In this document: positions 16,465 through 23,976 of the stretch, piece after piece | How the letters are laid out: every line of letters starts with the position of its first letter | Position numbering within the stretch: the first letter of the stretch is position 1 | NCBI RefSeq assembly: GCF_050176255.1 | Contig: NZ_JBFXIE010000027.1 | DNA: 44,982 bases | Source of the DNA: JBFXIE01 sp050176255 | GTDB lineage: Bacteria > Pseudomonadota > Gammaproteobacteria > Burkholderiales > Burkholderiaceae_C | Reading direction: 5' to 3' (one strand) | Made by a program: the position numbers and the translations under genes | The notes under the pieces: model-generated | Database searches by the model: none | Seen by the model: the letters and a program-made list of their open reading frames with translations, nothing else | Told to the model about the DNA's origin: nothing

Positions 16465-17262
16465 ATGCCGCGTTTCCCCCTGCCCTTGATTTCTGCCCTG
16501 CTGGCCACGGGCCTGCTGGCCGCCTGCTCCAGCACCCCCGAGGACAAGACCGCCGGCTGGAGCACCGACAAAATCTACTCCGAGGCACGCGACGAGCTCA
16601 ACAGCGGCGCTTACGACAAGGCCGTGCCGCTGCTGGAAAAACTCGAAGGCCGTGCCGCCGGCACGCCCCTGGCGCAGCAGGCCCAGCTGGAAAAGGCCTA
16701 TGCCCACTACAAGGGCGGCGAAAAGGCCCAGGCGATTGCCGCACTGGACCGCTTCATGAAACTGCACCCGGCCAGCCCTGGCTATGACTACGCGCTGTAC
16801 CTCAAGGGCCTGGTGAACTTCAACGACGATCTGGGCCTGTTTTCCTGGATCTCGCGCCAGGACCTTTCCGAGCGCGACCAAAAGGCTGCCAAAGACTCGT
16901 TCGAATCGTTTCGCGAGCTGGTCACACGCTTTCCCGAATCGCGCTACGCCCCCGAAGCCCGCCAGCGCATGACCTACATCGTCAACTCGCTGGCCAGCTA
17001 CGAGGTGCATGTGGCCCGCTACTACTTTGAGCGCGGCGCCTATGTTGCAGCGGTGAATCGCGCGCAAAGCGCCATTGCAGACTACAAGGAAGTGCCCGCC
17101 ACCGAGGAAGCGCTGTACATCCTGGTGCGCTCCTACGACGCACTGGGCATGGCGCAGTTGCGCGACGATGCACGCCGGGTGATGGAAGCCACGTACCCGC
17201 AAAGCACCCTGCTGCAAAGCGGCTTCAGGCCCCGGGACAATCCGTGGTGGAAGTTCTGGTGA
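16465..17262 (+). CDS. bamD: Outer membrane protein assembly factor BamD (lipoprotein)
   Basis: A 265-residue lipoprotein of the BAM complex, which inserts beta-barrel proteins into the outer membrane. The signal peptide ends in the lipobox LLAACSS, so the mature protein starts at that Cys and is anchored by lipid. The rest is tetratricopeptide-like helices (YSEARDELNSGAYDKAVPLL, QLEKAYAHYKGGEKAQAIAA and so on), as in E. coli BamD (245) and Neisseria ComL. The ATG at 16465 places the signal peptide correctly. It diverges from dnaE. Its last 38 bases overlap the end of the convergent helicase gene. Confidence 0.95.
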   Translation: MPRFPLPLISALLATGLLAACSSTPEDKTAGWSTDKIYSEARDELNSGAYDKAVPLLEKLEGRAAGTPLAQQAQLEKAYAHYKGGEKAQAIAALDRFMKLHPASPGYDYALYLKGLVNFNDDLGLFSWISRQDLSERDQKAAKDSFESFRELVTRFPESRYAPEARQRMTYIVNSLASYEVHVARYYFERGAYVAAVNRAQSAIADYKEVPATEEALYILVRSYDALGMAQLRDDARRVMEATYPQSTLLQSGFRPRDNPWWKFW

Positions 17263-19306
17263 GCGCGTCCAGCGCCGCCTCAAACTCCTGCTGTGACTGC
17301 AGCCTGCGCAGAGGGGGCAGCGCCCGCAGCAGGCGCTTGCCGTAGCCCATGCGCAGCAAGCGCGTGTCGGCCACCACCAGCACGCCGCTATCGCTCTCGC
17401 TGCGTATCAGCCGCCCCGCGCCCTGCTTGAGCGCCACCGCGGCCGTCGGCACGGCCAGGTTCCAGAACGCGCTGCGCCCTGCCTGCTCCAGCCTTTGGCC
17501 GCGCGCCTGCACCAGAGGATCGCCCGGCGCGGGAAACGGCAGCTTGTCGATCACCACCAGCTGCAGCGCATCGCCCGGCACGTCAAAGCCCTCCCAGAAG
17601 GAGGCCGACCCCACCAGCACGCGACCTGCGGGGCGCCCGCCGCCGTCCGCCGGCGCACGAAAGCGCTCCATGATCTGCCGCCTGGGGGCCTGGCCTTGCG
17701 CCAGCACCTCGATGCCGCAGCCAGGGGCAAAGCGCTCACGCAGTGCCGCAGCCATCTGCTGCAGCGCTCGCACGCTGGTGGTCAGCACCAGCGTGCGCCC
17801 GCCCAGCCTTGCCGCGGCATCGCCCACCCACTGCGCAAGCTGCCCGGTGTGGGCCGGGTCTGCGGGCGGCGGCAACTGCTGCGGCACGAAAAGCGCAGCC
17901 TGGCGCGCGTAATCAAACGGGCTGTCCACCTTGACGACATGGGCATCGCCCAGGCCGCAGTCCTCGGTGAACCAGCTCAGCTGCGCGTCATCACCCAGCG
18001 TGGCAGAGGTGAAAACCCAGGTGCGCGCATCTGCCGATCCGGGCGGCTCTGCGTCTTCGTCCCAGGCGCCAGGCCGCGCGGGCGTGCCCTGCCACAGGGC
18101 GCGCAGGGCAGGCGCCAGATCCAGCGGTGACTGGGCCAGGCGCAGCTGAGCGCCCACATCCAGCCAACGCGCGCAACCAGGCTCCACGGGCGCGCTCAAT
18201 TGCGCCAGGCATTGCAGCAGCGACACGGTGCGCGCATGCAGATGGGCCAGATCAGGGGCCACGGCCGTCACGCCATCCAGGCCCGCAAGTGCGGCTCGCA
18301 GCGCGCGCACCACACTGTGCAACGCATCGGCCCACCGGGCGGGATCCGTCCCATCGGGCGCCGCACCCGTCCAGGGCACACGGGCAGACTGGGATGCCGC
18401 AAAGTCGGCGCAGCCGGCTGCAACCGCGCGCAACTGTTGCGCCGTCTGGCGCAGCGCATCGCTCAGTGCCGGCCAATCCGCCAGACCGTGCGCGCGCTGC
18501 GACCCCAGCACCAGCAAATCCTGCCCCAGATCGCGCAGCTGCCCGGTGCCGACATGCCAGCCGAAGAACTGCAAGGCGGCCTCGGTCAGCCTGTGGGCCT
18601 CATCAAAAATCACGACCCGGGCGCCCGGCAGCAGCGGGGCCGCGCCCGCATCACGTAACGCCAGGTCGGCAAAGAACAGATGGTGATTGAGCACCACCAC
18701 ATCGGCGGCCAGCGCCTCGCGCCGCGCCCGATAGACATGGCATGCATCAAAACGCGGGCAATCCTGACCCAGGCAGTTGTCCCGTGTCGAAGTGACCTGG
18801 GCCAAGACCGGGGAGTGCTCGTCCAGATCCGGCAGTTCGGCCAGATCGCCGCTGCAGGTGCCCTGCGCCCAGACCTCGATGCGAGCCAGCGTGCCGGCAG
18901 TGCCGGATTCGCTGGCCGAGCCCGCCTGTCCGGCCTGGCCACGGCGGGTCTGTTCCAGCCGGTGCAGACACACATAGCTGCCCCGGCCCTTGAGCAACGC
19001 AGCGCGCACGGGCAAAGCCAGCGCCTGCAGCAGCATGGGCAGGTCACGCCCGTGCAACTGGTCTTGCAGCGCCCTGGTGGCGGTGGAGACCAGCACCCGC
19101 TCGCCGCTGAGCAAGGCGGGCACCAGGTACGCAAAGGTCTTACCCACGCCGGTGCCGGCTTCCGCCACCAGGCGCGACCGGGTGGCCATGGCATCGGCGA
19201 CTGCCAGCGCCATGGCCGCCTGGCCGGCACGATGGGTGAAATGGGGCTGCACGCGCGCCAGCGGACCATCGGGCGCAAAGGCGCGGGCGACAAGGTCTTT
19301 CAGCAT
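17225..19306 (-). CDS. DinG/YoaA-type iron-sulfur DNA helicase
   Basis: A 693-residue superfamily 2 helicase of the XPD/DinG group, which unwinds DNA 5' to 3'. Walker A is AEAGTGVGKT (about 48-57). Four cysteines at about 113, 178, 183 and 189 (NCLGQDCPRFDAC) fit the [4Fe-4S] cluster of the family. The DEAH box is VIFDEAHRL. Helicase C motifs include VLVGSASFWEGFDVPGD and QGAGRLIRSESDSGVLVV. YoaA fits its length (E. coli YoaA 636, DinG 716) as well as DinG does, so I leave the symbol open. The start at 19306 (MLKDLVARAFAPDG) fits the family; upstream in-frame sequence is low-complexity. Its 3' end overlaps bamD. Confidence 0.9.
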   Translation of the reverse strand: MLKDLVARAFAPDGPLARVQPHFTHRAGQAAMALAVADAMATRSRLVAEAGTGVGKTFAYLVPALLSGERVLVSTATRALQDQLHGRDLPMLLQALALPVRAALLKGRGSYVCLHRLEQTRRGQAGQAGSASESGTAGTLARIEVWAQGTCSGDLAELPDLDEHSPVLAQVTSTRDNCLGQDCPRFDACHVYRARREALAADVVVLNHHLFFADLALRDAGAAPLLPGARVVIFDEAHRLTEAALQFFGWHVGTGQLRDLGQDLLVLGSQRAHGLADWPALSDALRQTAQQLRAVAAGCADFAASQSARVPWTGAAPDGTDPARWADALHSVVRALRAALAGLDGVTAVAPDLAHLHARTVSLLQCLAQLSAPVEPGCARWLDVGAQLRLAQSPLDLAPALRALWQGTPARPGAWDEDAEPPGSADARTWVFTSATLGDDAQLSWFTEDCGLGDAHVVKVDSPFDYARQAALFVPQQLPPPADPAHTGQLAQWVGDAAARLGGRTLVLTTSVRALQQMAAALRERFAPGCGIEVLAQGQAPRRQIMERFRAPADGGGRPAGRVLVGSASFWEGFDVPGDALQLVVIDKLPFPAPGDPLVQARGQRLEQAGRSAFWNLAVPTAAVALKQGAGRLIRSESDSGVLVVADTRLLRMGYGKRLLRALPPLRRLQSQQEFEAALDALTRTSTTDCPGA

Positions 19307-19465
19307 GGAAACTGTGGAGGGTGAGGAGCGGGAAACCGCTGGCACGGCGGTGGCGGGACTGGCAACTGGTCGCCGGGCCTGGGCTGGCGGTGCAGTTGAT
19401 GATAATAGGCGTTTGCTTCCCCGGCCCCCCGGTGGCATTGCCGCCCCCCGCCCTCCCGCCCACCC

Positions 19466-20269
19466 ATGACCAAAGCGTTCCGCATCATTGCTTCCACCGG
19501 CCTGCACAAGGGTGATCGCGACTATCAGCAAGACCAGGTTACCCTGCTGTCCCACCGGCGCTTCAACGGTTGCCTACTCGGCGTAGTGGCCGACGGTATG
19601 GGCGGGCGCAGCGGCGGGCGCAAGGCCTCCGACCAGGTCATGCTGACCGCACGCCAGCTTTTTGACCGCTACTCCCCCGAGACAGATGACGCGGCAGCCC
19701 TGCTCAAGCACATCGTGCAAGAAGCGCACATCGTGATCCGGCTGACGGCCATCTCCTCAGAACAGGAGCCGCACAGCACCATTGCCGCCTTCTTGATCAA
19801 CCCGCGCGGCGACTGTCACTGGGTGCATGCCGGCGACTCGCGCATCTACCACTTCCAGGGCGGACGGCTGGTGTTTCGCACCAGCGACCATTCTTACGTG
19901 CAGGCCCTGGTCGATCGCGGCGAAATCACCGAGGCCGAAGCCAATATTCACCCGCATTCCAACATCCTCGTCGGCTGCCTGGGGACCGAAAGCGACCCGC
20001 CCATCGACAGGCACCTGATCGGCCAGCTGCAACCCGGCGACGTGCTGATGGCCTGCAGCGACGGGGTGTGGCATTACTTTTCGCCGTCCGAGCTGGCGTC
20101 CGTGCTGGACTCGCTGACGCCGCGCGAGGCCACCGAATTTCTCATCGACAAGGCGCGTGCCCGCGCGCGCGGGGGCGGCGACAACCTGTCGCTGGTGATC
20201 GTGAAGATAGAGGCCCTGGCCGATGGCGCGCGGCCCTCGCTGCCTGCACCGCGGAGCCTGAAAAACTGA
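19466..20269 (+). CDS. PPM/PP2C-type serine/threonine protein phosphatase
   Basis: A 267-residue single-domain phosphatase. The metal-binding motifs are present: GDRDYQQDQ (about 16-24), GVVADGMGG (39-47), WVHAGDSRIYHF, LMACSDGVW and GGGDNLSLVIVKI. These aspartates bind the two or three Mn/Mg ions that hydrolyse phosphoserine or phosphothreonine. There is no signal peptide or membrane segment, so it should be cytoplasmic. The ATG follows a pyrimidine-rich stretch without a clear ribosome binding site. It diverges from the helicase gene. No Hanks-type kinase or forkhead-associated protein is in the window, so its partner is unknown. Confidence 0.93.
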   Translation: MTKAFRIIASTGLHKGDRDYQQDQVTLLSHRRFNGCLLGVVADGMGGRSGGRKASDQVMLTARQLFDRYSPETDDAAALLKHIVQEAHIVIRLTAISSEQEPHSTIAAFLINPRGDCHWVHAGDSRIYHFQGGRLVFRTSDHSYVQALVDRGEITEAEANIHPHSNILVGCLGTESDPPIDRHLIGQLQPGDVLMACSDGVWHYFSPSELASVLDSLTPREATEFLIDKARARARGGGDNLSLVIVKIEALADGARPSLPAPRSLKN

Positions 20270-20306
20270 CCGCCAGGCGCACGGCCCTGGCGGCTGTGCG
20301 CCTGGC

Positions 20307-21077
20307 TCAGGGTTTTACGGCGTCGCCTGCAGGCACTGGCAGCGGGGCAGGAGGTGTTCGGCCCGCCGCAGCGGCCTCGGCCTGGCGGCGCTGCAGGCGC
20401 TCGCGGCGTTCGCGGGCCTGCTGCTGGCGGGCCTCGTAGCGCGCGCGTGATTGCGAGATGGCCTGCGGCTCGGCCTGCTTGCGCCGCTCCACGTCTGCCG
20501 CATGTGCTGCGGCATTGCGCCGTTGCTGTTCGGCCCGTCGGCGGGCCTGCTGCTCGCGCTCTTGCGGGTCGGCCTCGGACGGGGCCTGCGGCGGGGTACG
20601 CACCCGGCTGCGCAACTCACCCCGGTTCTCACCCCGGTTCTCACTCCGGTTCTCGCCGCGCAGTTCGCCACGCATGGGCGCAGGCCGCTCGCCCGCTTCC
20701 AGTTTCTGGCGCTGCTCCTGCCGCCTTTCCTCGATGGCGCGCAGGCGTTGCGCTGCCCTCTCGCGCCGCTCGGCATCGTTGAGTTGCAACTCCTGGCGGC
20801 GCAGCGCGTTGTCCGCCACTCGGGCCCGGGTACGTGCCTCGCGCAGGCAGTCCTCCACGGCAAACTGCCGGTAGCACTGCGCCTCTTCCTGGCTGCGCTG
20901 TGCCTGGATGGCGCCGCGCTCGGACTGGATGCGCTCGCGCTCGGCCTGTCGCTGCAGCTGCGCCTGGCGGATCGCCGGGTCGGGCGCTGCGTCCTGCACC
21001 GGCGCTTCGGCCATGGCCGGTAGCGCCAGCAACAGCGACAGCGCGACGAGAAGGCGTTGGGTCCACAGGGCAGACAT
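20307..21077 (-). CDS. Secreted Arg/Glu/Gln-rich hypothetical protein
   Basis: A 256-residue protein with a clear signal peptide (LLVALSLLLALPAMAEA, cleavage near residue 25). The mature part is almost entirely charged helix rich in R, E, Q and A (RQAERERIQSERGAIQAQRS), likely a long coiled coil in the periplasm. Two cysteines (ECQCYRQF-like region EEAQCYRQFAVEDCLREART) could form a disulfide. A stretch of repeats GENRSENRGENRGELR is encoded by 12-bp tandem units (about 20610-20657). The tail is Pro-rich. Its ATG shares one base with the zapE stop codon, so the two are translationally coupled. I recognise no family with certainty; function unknown. Confidence 0.8.
   Translation of the reverse strand: MSALWTQRLLVALSLLLALPAMAEAPVQDAAPDPAIRQAQLQRQAERERIQSERGAIQAQRSQEEAQCYRQFAVEDCLREARTRARVADNALRRQELQLNDAERRERAAQRLRAIEERRQEQRQKLEAGERPAPMRGELRGENRSENRGENRGELRSRVRTPPQAPSEADPQEREQQARRRAEQQRRNAAAHAADVERRKQAEPQAISQSRARYEARQQQARERRERLQRRQAEAAAAGRTPPAPLPVPAGDAVKP
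20610..20657. repeat. 12-bp tandem repeat inside the Arg-rich secreted protein gene
   Basis: Three adjacent units CCGGTTCTCACC, CCGGTTCTCACT and CCGGTTCTCGCC (20622-20657) follow a more diverged unit. They keep frame and encode (S/G)ENR-type tetrapeptides. A candidate length-variable tract. Confidence 0.8.
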
Positions 21078-22174
21078 CAGGTCAACCCCGTATCAACCAG
21101 GCGGCGTTCCAGCTGCAGGTATTCCCTGGACTGCATCTCGTTGAGGCGCGACACGGTGCGCGGAAACTCGTGCGCCAGCGGCCCTTCGGTGTACAGCTCT
21201 TCGGGGGCCACCGCAGCAGACAGGATGAGCTTGACGCGCCTGTCGTACAGCACGTCCACCAGCCAGGTAAAGCGCCGTGCGGGCGAGGCCATGTTGACGG
21301 GCATGTGCGGCACGCCCGACAGCAGCACGGTGTGGAACTGCGAGGCAATCTCCAGGTAGTCGTTTTGCGAGCGCGGGCCCATGCACAGCTCGCGAAAATC
21401 AAACCACACCACGCCGCCGGCGCGGCGCAGCGCGCGGATCTCACGCGCCTCGATGTGCAGTACCGGCTCTTCGTCGTGCGTGGCGGCCAGCAGGTCGAAG
21501 GTGTGCGCCATGGCAGCGTCGGCCTCGGGGCCCAGCGGGCAGTGGTAGAGCCTGGCGTTTTCCAGCGTGCGGCGGCGGTAATCGGTGCCGTTGTCCACGT
21601 TGACCACCTCCATACGCTCGTTGAGCAGCGCAATGGCCGGCAGGATGCGGTCGCGGTGCAGGCCGCCGGGGTACAGGCCGTCGGGCTCAAAGTTGGAAGT
21701 GGTGACAAAACCCACGCCGTTGTCGAACAACGCCACCAGCAGGCGGTGCAAGATCATGGCGTCGGTGATGTCGGCGACGTGGAATTCGTCAAAGCAGATC
21801 AGCTTGTAGCGCTTGGCGATGCGCGCGCCCAGCACGTCCAGCGGGTTCTGAGTGCCTTGCAGCGCGGCCAGCTCGCGGTGCACCTCGCGCATGAATTCAT
21901 GAAAGTGCAGGCGCACCTTGCGCTTGAGCGGAACAGCGTTGAAAAAGCAGTCCATCAGAAAGCTTTTGCCGCGCCCCACTCCGCCAAACATGTACACGCC
22001 GCGGGGAATGTCGGGACGGTTGATGAGCTTTTTGAGCGCGTTGGAGCGGCGCCGCTTGTAGGCGCCCCACTCCTGGGCGCAGCGCTCCAGGGCCGCGACG
22101 GCGCGCAGCTGCGCTGGGTCGCTGGAGAAACCTTTGGCGGCGAGTTCAGCCTCGTAGGCTTGCCGGACATTCAC
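21077..22174 (-). CDS. zapE: Cell division protein ZapE (AFG1-like ATPase)
   Basis: A 365-residue P-loop ATPase of the AFG1/ZapE family (E. coli 375), which in E. coli associates with the Z ring and destabilises FtsZ polymers. Walker A is MFGGVGRGKSFLMD (about 62-75), Walker B is LICFDEFHVADI, and the sensor region is VGFVTTSNFEPDGLYPGGLH. No signal or membrane segment; cytoplasmic, at the division site. The ATG has no strong ribosome binding site (AGGAGTAAAACCCTG lies just before it and may serve). It follows lpdA after 288 bases with a terminator and two repeats, so it is probably transcribed on its own, and it is coupled to the secreted Arg-rich gene downstream. Confidence 0.94.
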   Translation of the reverse strand: MNVRQAYEAELAAKGFSSDPAQLRAVAALERCAQEWGAYKRRRSNALKKLINRPDIPRGVYMFGGVGRGKSFLMDCFFNAVPLKRKVRLHFHEFMREVHRELAALQGTQNPLDVLGARIAKRYKLICFDEFHVADITDAMILHRLLVALFDNGVGFVTTSNFEPDGLYPGGLHRDRILPAIALLNERMEVVNVDNGTDYRRRTLENARLYHCPLGPEADAAMAHTFDLLAATHDEEPVLHIEAREIRALRRAGGVVWFDFRELCMGPRSQNDYLEIASQFHTVLLSGVPHMPVNMASPARRFTWLVDVLYDRRVKLILSAAVAPEELYTEGPLAHEFPRTVSRLNEMQSREYLQLERRLVDTGLT

Positions 22175-22194
22175 AGGGTTTTACTCCTAAATAC

Positions 22195-22232
22195 ATAGCT
22201 TATAGCGCTTGATTTACAAGGGCTTGAGCCAC
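22195..22232 (-). repeat. Dispersed repeat, copy B (upstream of zapE)
   Basis: On the minus strand: GGCTCAAGCCCTTG, TAAA, then TCAAGCGCTATAAGCTATG. It is in inverted orientation to copy C 110 bases away, so the two could pair over about 16 bases with mismatches. Confidence 0.75.
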
Positions 22233-22340
22233 TTTTGATACTTGAATCTGCCTATCATGCCCCCTTACAGGGCGCATGCAGCCGGCCGGCAGCAGCCAGC
22301 CAGCCTTGACAAGGGGGTTTTGACATGCCAAATCAGGCTA

Positions 22341-22373
22341 TGGCCCGCTTGTGTCAAGCGCTGACAGCTATCA
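22341..22373 (+). repeat. Dispersed repeat, copy C (lpdA-zapE spacer)
   Basis: TGGCCCGCTTGTG followed by TCAAGCGCTGACAGCTATC and an A run. It overlaps the T tract of the lpdA terminator on the opposite strand. Confidence 0.7.
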
Positions 22374-22448
22374 AAAAAGAAGCGTTTTTCATTCGCCACC
22401 CAGACCGTTGCGGTGTACGGTAACGGCCTGGGCAGCAAAGAAAAACGC
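22373..22448 (-). terminator. Terminator after lpdA
   Basis: A long stem downstream of lpdA: GCGTTTTTC (22382-22390) pairs with GAAAAACGC (22440-22448). Inside it CCCAGACCGTT pairs with AACGGCCTGGG (one A-C mismatch). On the minus strand it is followed by TTCTTTTTT. Confidence 0.65.
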
Positions 22449-22462
22449 GGACGCGCGGGTGC

Positions 22463-23890
22463 TTAGAAGTTCAGCGTGCGCTTGTCCACGGCCAGGGCCG
22501 CTTCCTTGGTGGCTTCGGACAGAGACGGGTGCGCATGGCAGATGCGCGCGATGTCTTCGGCGCTGGCCTTGAACTCCATCGCCACCACGGCCTCGGCGAT
22601 CAGCTCGGACGCCATGGGGCCCACGATGTGCACGCCCAGGATCTCGTCCGTGGCGGCATCGGCCAAAAACTTCACCATGCCGGTGGTGTCGCCCAGCGCG
22701 CGCGCGCGGCCGTTGGCCAGGAAGGGGAAGGTGCCGGCCTTGTACTTCACGCCGTCGGCCTTCAGCTGCTGCTCGGTGCGGCCCACCCAGGCGATCTCGG
22801 GGCTGGTGTAGATGACCCAGGGAATGGTGTTGAAGTTGACATGGCCATGCTGGCCGGCCATGCGCTCGGCCACGGCCACGCCCTCTTCTTCGGCCTTGTG
22901 CGCCAGCATGGGGCCGCGCACCACGTCACCCACGGCCCACACGCCGGGCAGATTGGTCTTGCAGTCGGCATCCACCACGATGGCGCCGCGCTCGTCCAGC
23001 TGCAGGCCCACGGCTTCGGGGTTCAGGCCGATGGTGTTGGGCACGCGGCCAATCGACACGATGAGCTTGTCCACGTCCAGCGACTGGGCCTCGCCCTTGG
23101 CGTTGGTGTAGGCAACGCTTACGCCCTTCTTGCCGGTCTTGACCTCGCCGATCTTCACGCCCAGTTCGATCTTCAGGCCCTGCTTGTCGAACGCCTTCTT
23201 GGCTTCCTTGGCGATTTGCTCGTCCACCGCGCCCAGGAACGTGGGCAGGCCTTCCAGCACCGTCACCTCGGCACCCAGGCGGCGCCACACGCTGCCCATT
23301 TCCAGGCCGATCACGCCCGAGCCGATCACGCCCAGCTTCTTGGGCACGGCGCCCACGCGCAGCGCGCCGTCGTTGGACAGCACGTTGACTTCGTCAAACT
23401 CCACGCCGGGCAGCGCGCGGGCGTTGGAGCCGGTGGCCACGATGACCTGCTTGCCCACCAAGGTCTCGCTGGCAGCGCCCTCGACCTTGATTTCGTAGCC
23501 GCCTTCGACGGCCTTGGAGAACGCGCCGCGGCCGTGGAAGAACGTGACCTTGTTCTTCTTGAACAGGTACAGGATGCCGTCGTTGTTTTGCTTCACGACG
23601 TTGTCCTTGCGGGCAATCATCTTGGCCACGTCCATCTTCACGCCGGTGGCGGTGATGCCGTGGTCGGCAAAGTGCTTGGTGGCATGCTCGAAGTGCTCGG
23701 ACGACTGCAGCAGTGCCTTGGACGGGATGCAGCCCACGTTGGTGCAGGTGCCGCCGGGCGCGGCGCCGCCCGCGGCGTTCTTCCATTCGTCGATACAGGC
23801 CACATTCATGCCCAGCTGGGCTGCGCGGATGGCGGCGATGTAGCCGCCAGGGCCTGCGCCGATCACGATGACGTCAAATTGCTTGCTCAT
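22463..23890 (-). CDS. lpdA: Dihydrolipoyl dehydrogenase (E3)
   Basis: A 475-residue FAD flavoprotein that reoxidises the dihydrolipoyl group of E2 with NAD+. The FAD-binding motif is VIVIGAGPGGYIAAIRAAQL (about 6-25). The redox disulfide is in TCTNVGCIPSKALL. The NAD-binding motif is LGVIGSGVIGLEMGSVW, and the C-terminal interface has the catalytic CHAHPSLSEA. Length is typical. It is the third gene of the sucA-sucB-lpdA cluster, so it is the E3 of 2-oxoglutarate dehydrogenase and may also serve other complexes. A terminator lies between sucB and lpdA (23914-23952), so lpdA may have partly independent expression. Confidence 0.97.
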   Translation of the reverse strand: MSKQFDVIVIGAGPGGYIAAIRAAQLGMNVACIDEWKNAAGGAAPGGTCTNVGCIPSKALLQSSEHFEHATKHFADHGITATGVKMDVAKMIARKDNVVKQNNDGILYLFKKNKVTFFHGRGAFSKAVEGGYEIKVEGAASETLVGKQVIVATGSNARALPGVEFDEVNVLSNDGALRVGAVPKKLGVIGSGVIGLEMGSVWRRLGAEVTVLEGLPTFLGAVDEQIAKEAKKAFDKQGLKIELGVKIGEVKTGKKGVSVAYTNAKGEAQSLDVDKLIVSIGRVPNTIGLNPEAVGLQLDERGAIVVDADCKTNLPGVWAVGDVVRGPMLAHKAEEEGVAVAERMAGQHGHVNFNTIPWVIYTSPEIAWVGRTEQQLKADGVKYKAGTFPFLANGRARALGDTTGMVKFLADAATDEILGVHIVGPMASELIAEAVVAMEFKASAEDIARICHAHPSLSEATKEAALAVDKRTLNF

Positions 23891-23913
23891 GGTTCAAATC
23901 AGTAAGGGGTATG

Positions 23914-23952
23914 AGAAAAACCCACCGCTGGGCCGGGCCGAGGGTGGGTTTT
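23914..23952 (-). terminator. Terminator between sucB and lpdA
   Basis: On the minus strand AAAACCCACC and GGTGGGTTTT pair perfectly around a 16-base GC-rich loop, and a T run follows. It starts 25 bases past the sucB stop and ends 24 bases before lpdA, so it could set the ratio of E3 to E1/E2. Confidence 0.75.
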
Positions 23953-23976
23953 GACGGGAGCCGAACCCTGAAGGGG

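Noticed and set aside
13616..16489. Long open frame of about 957 codons antisense to dnaE
   Set aside because: A high-GC shadow: it mirrors dnaE, has His/Ala/Arg/Leu-rich composition and no known motifs.
16328..16588. Upstream start for dnaE
   Set aside because: The extension runs into the divergent bamD promoter and signal peptide region and does not match DnaE N-termini.
20610..20657. CRISPR-like short repeats
   Set aside because: The units are contiguous 12-mers without spacers and lie inside a reading frame.
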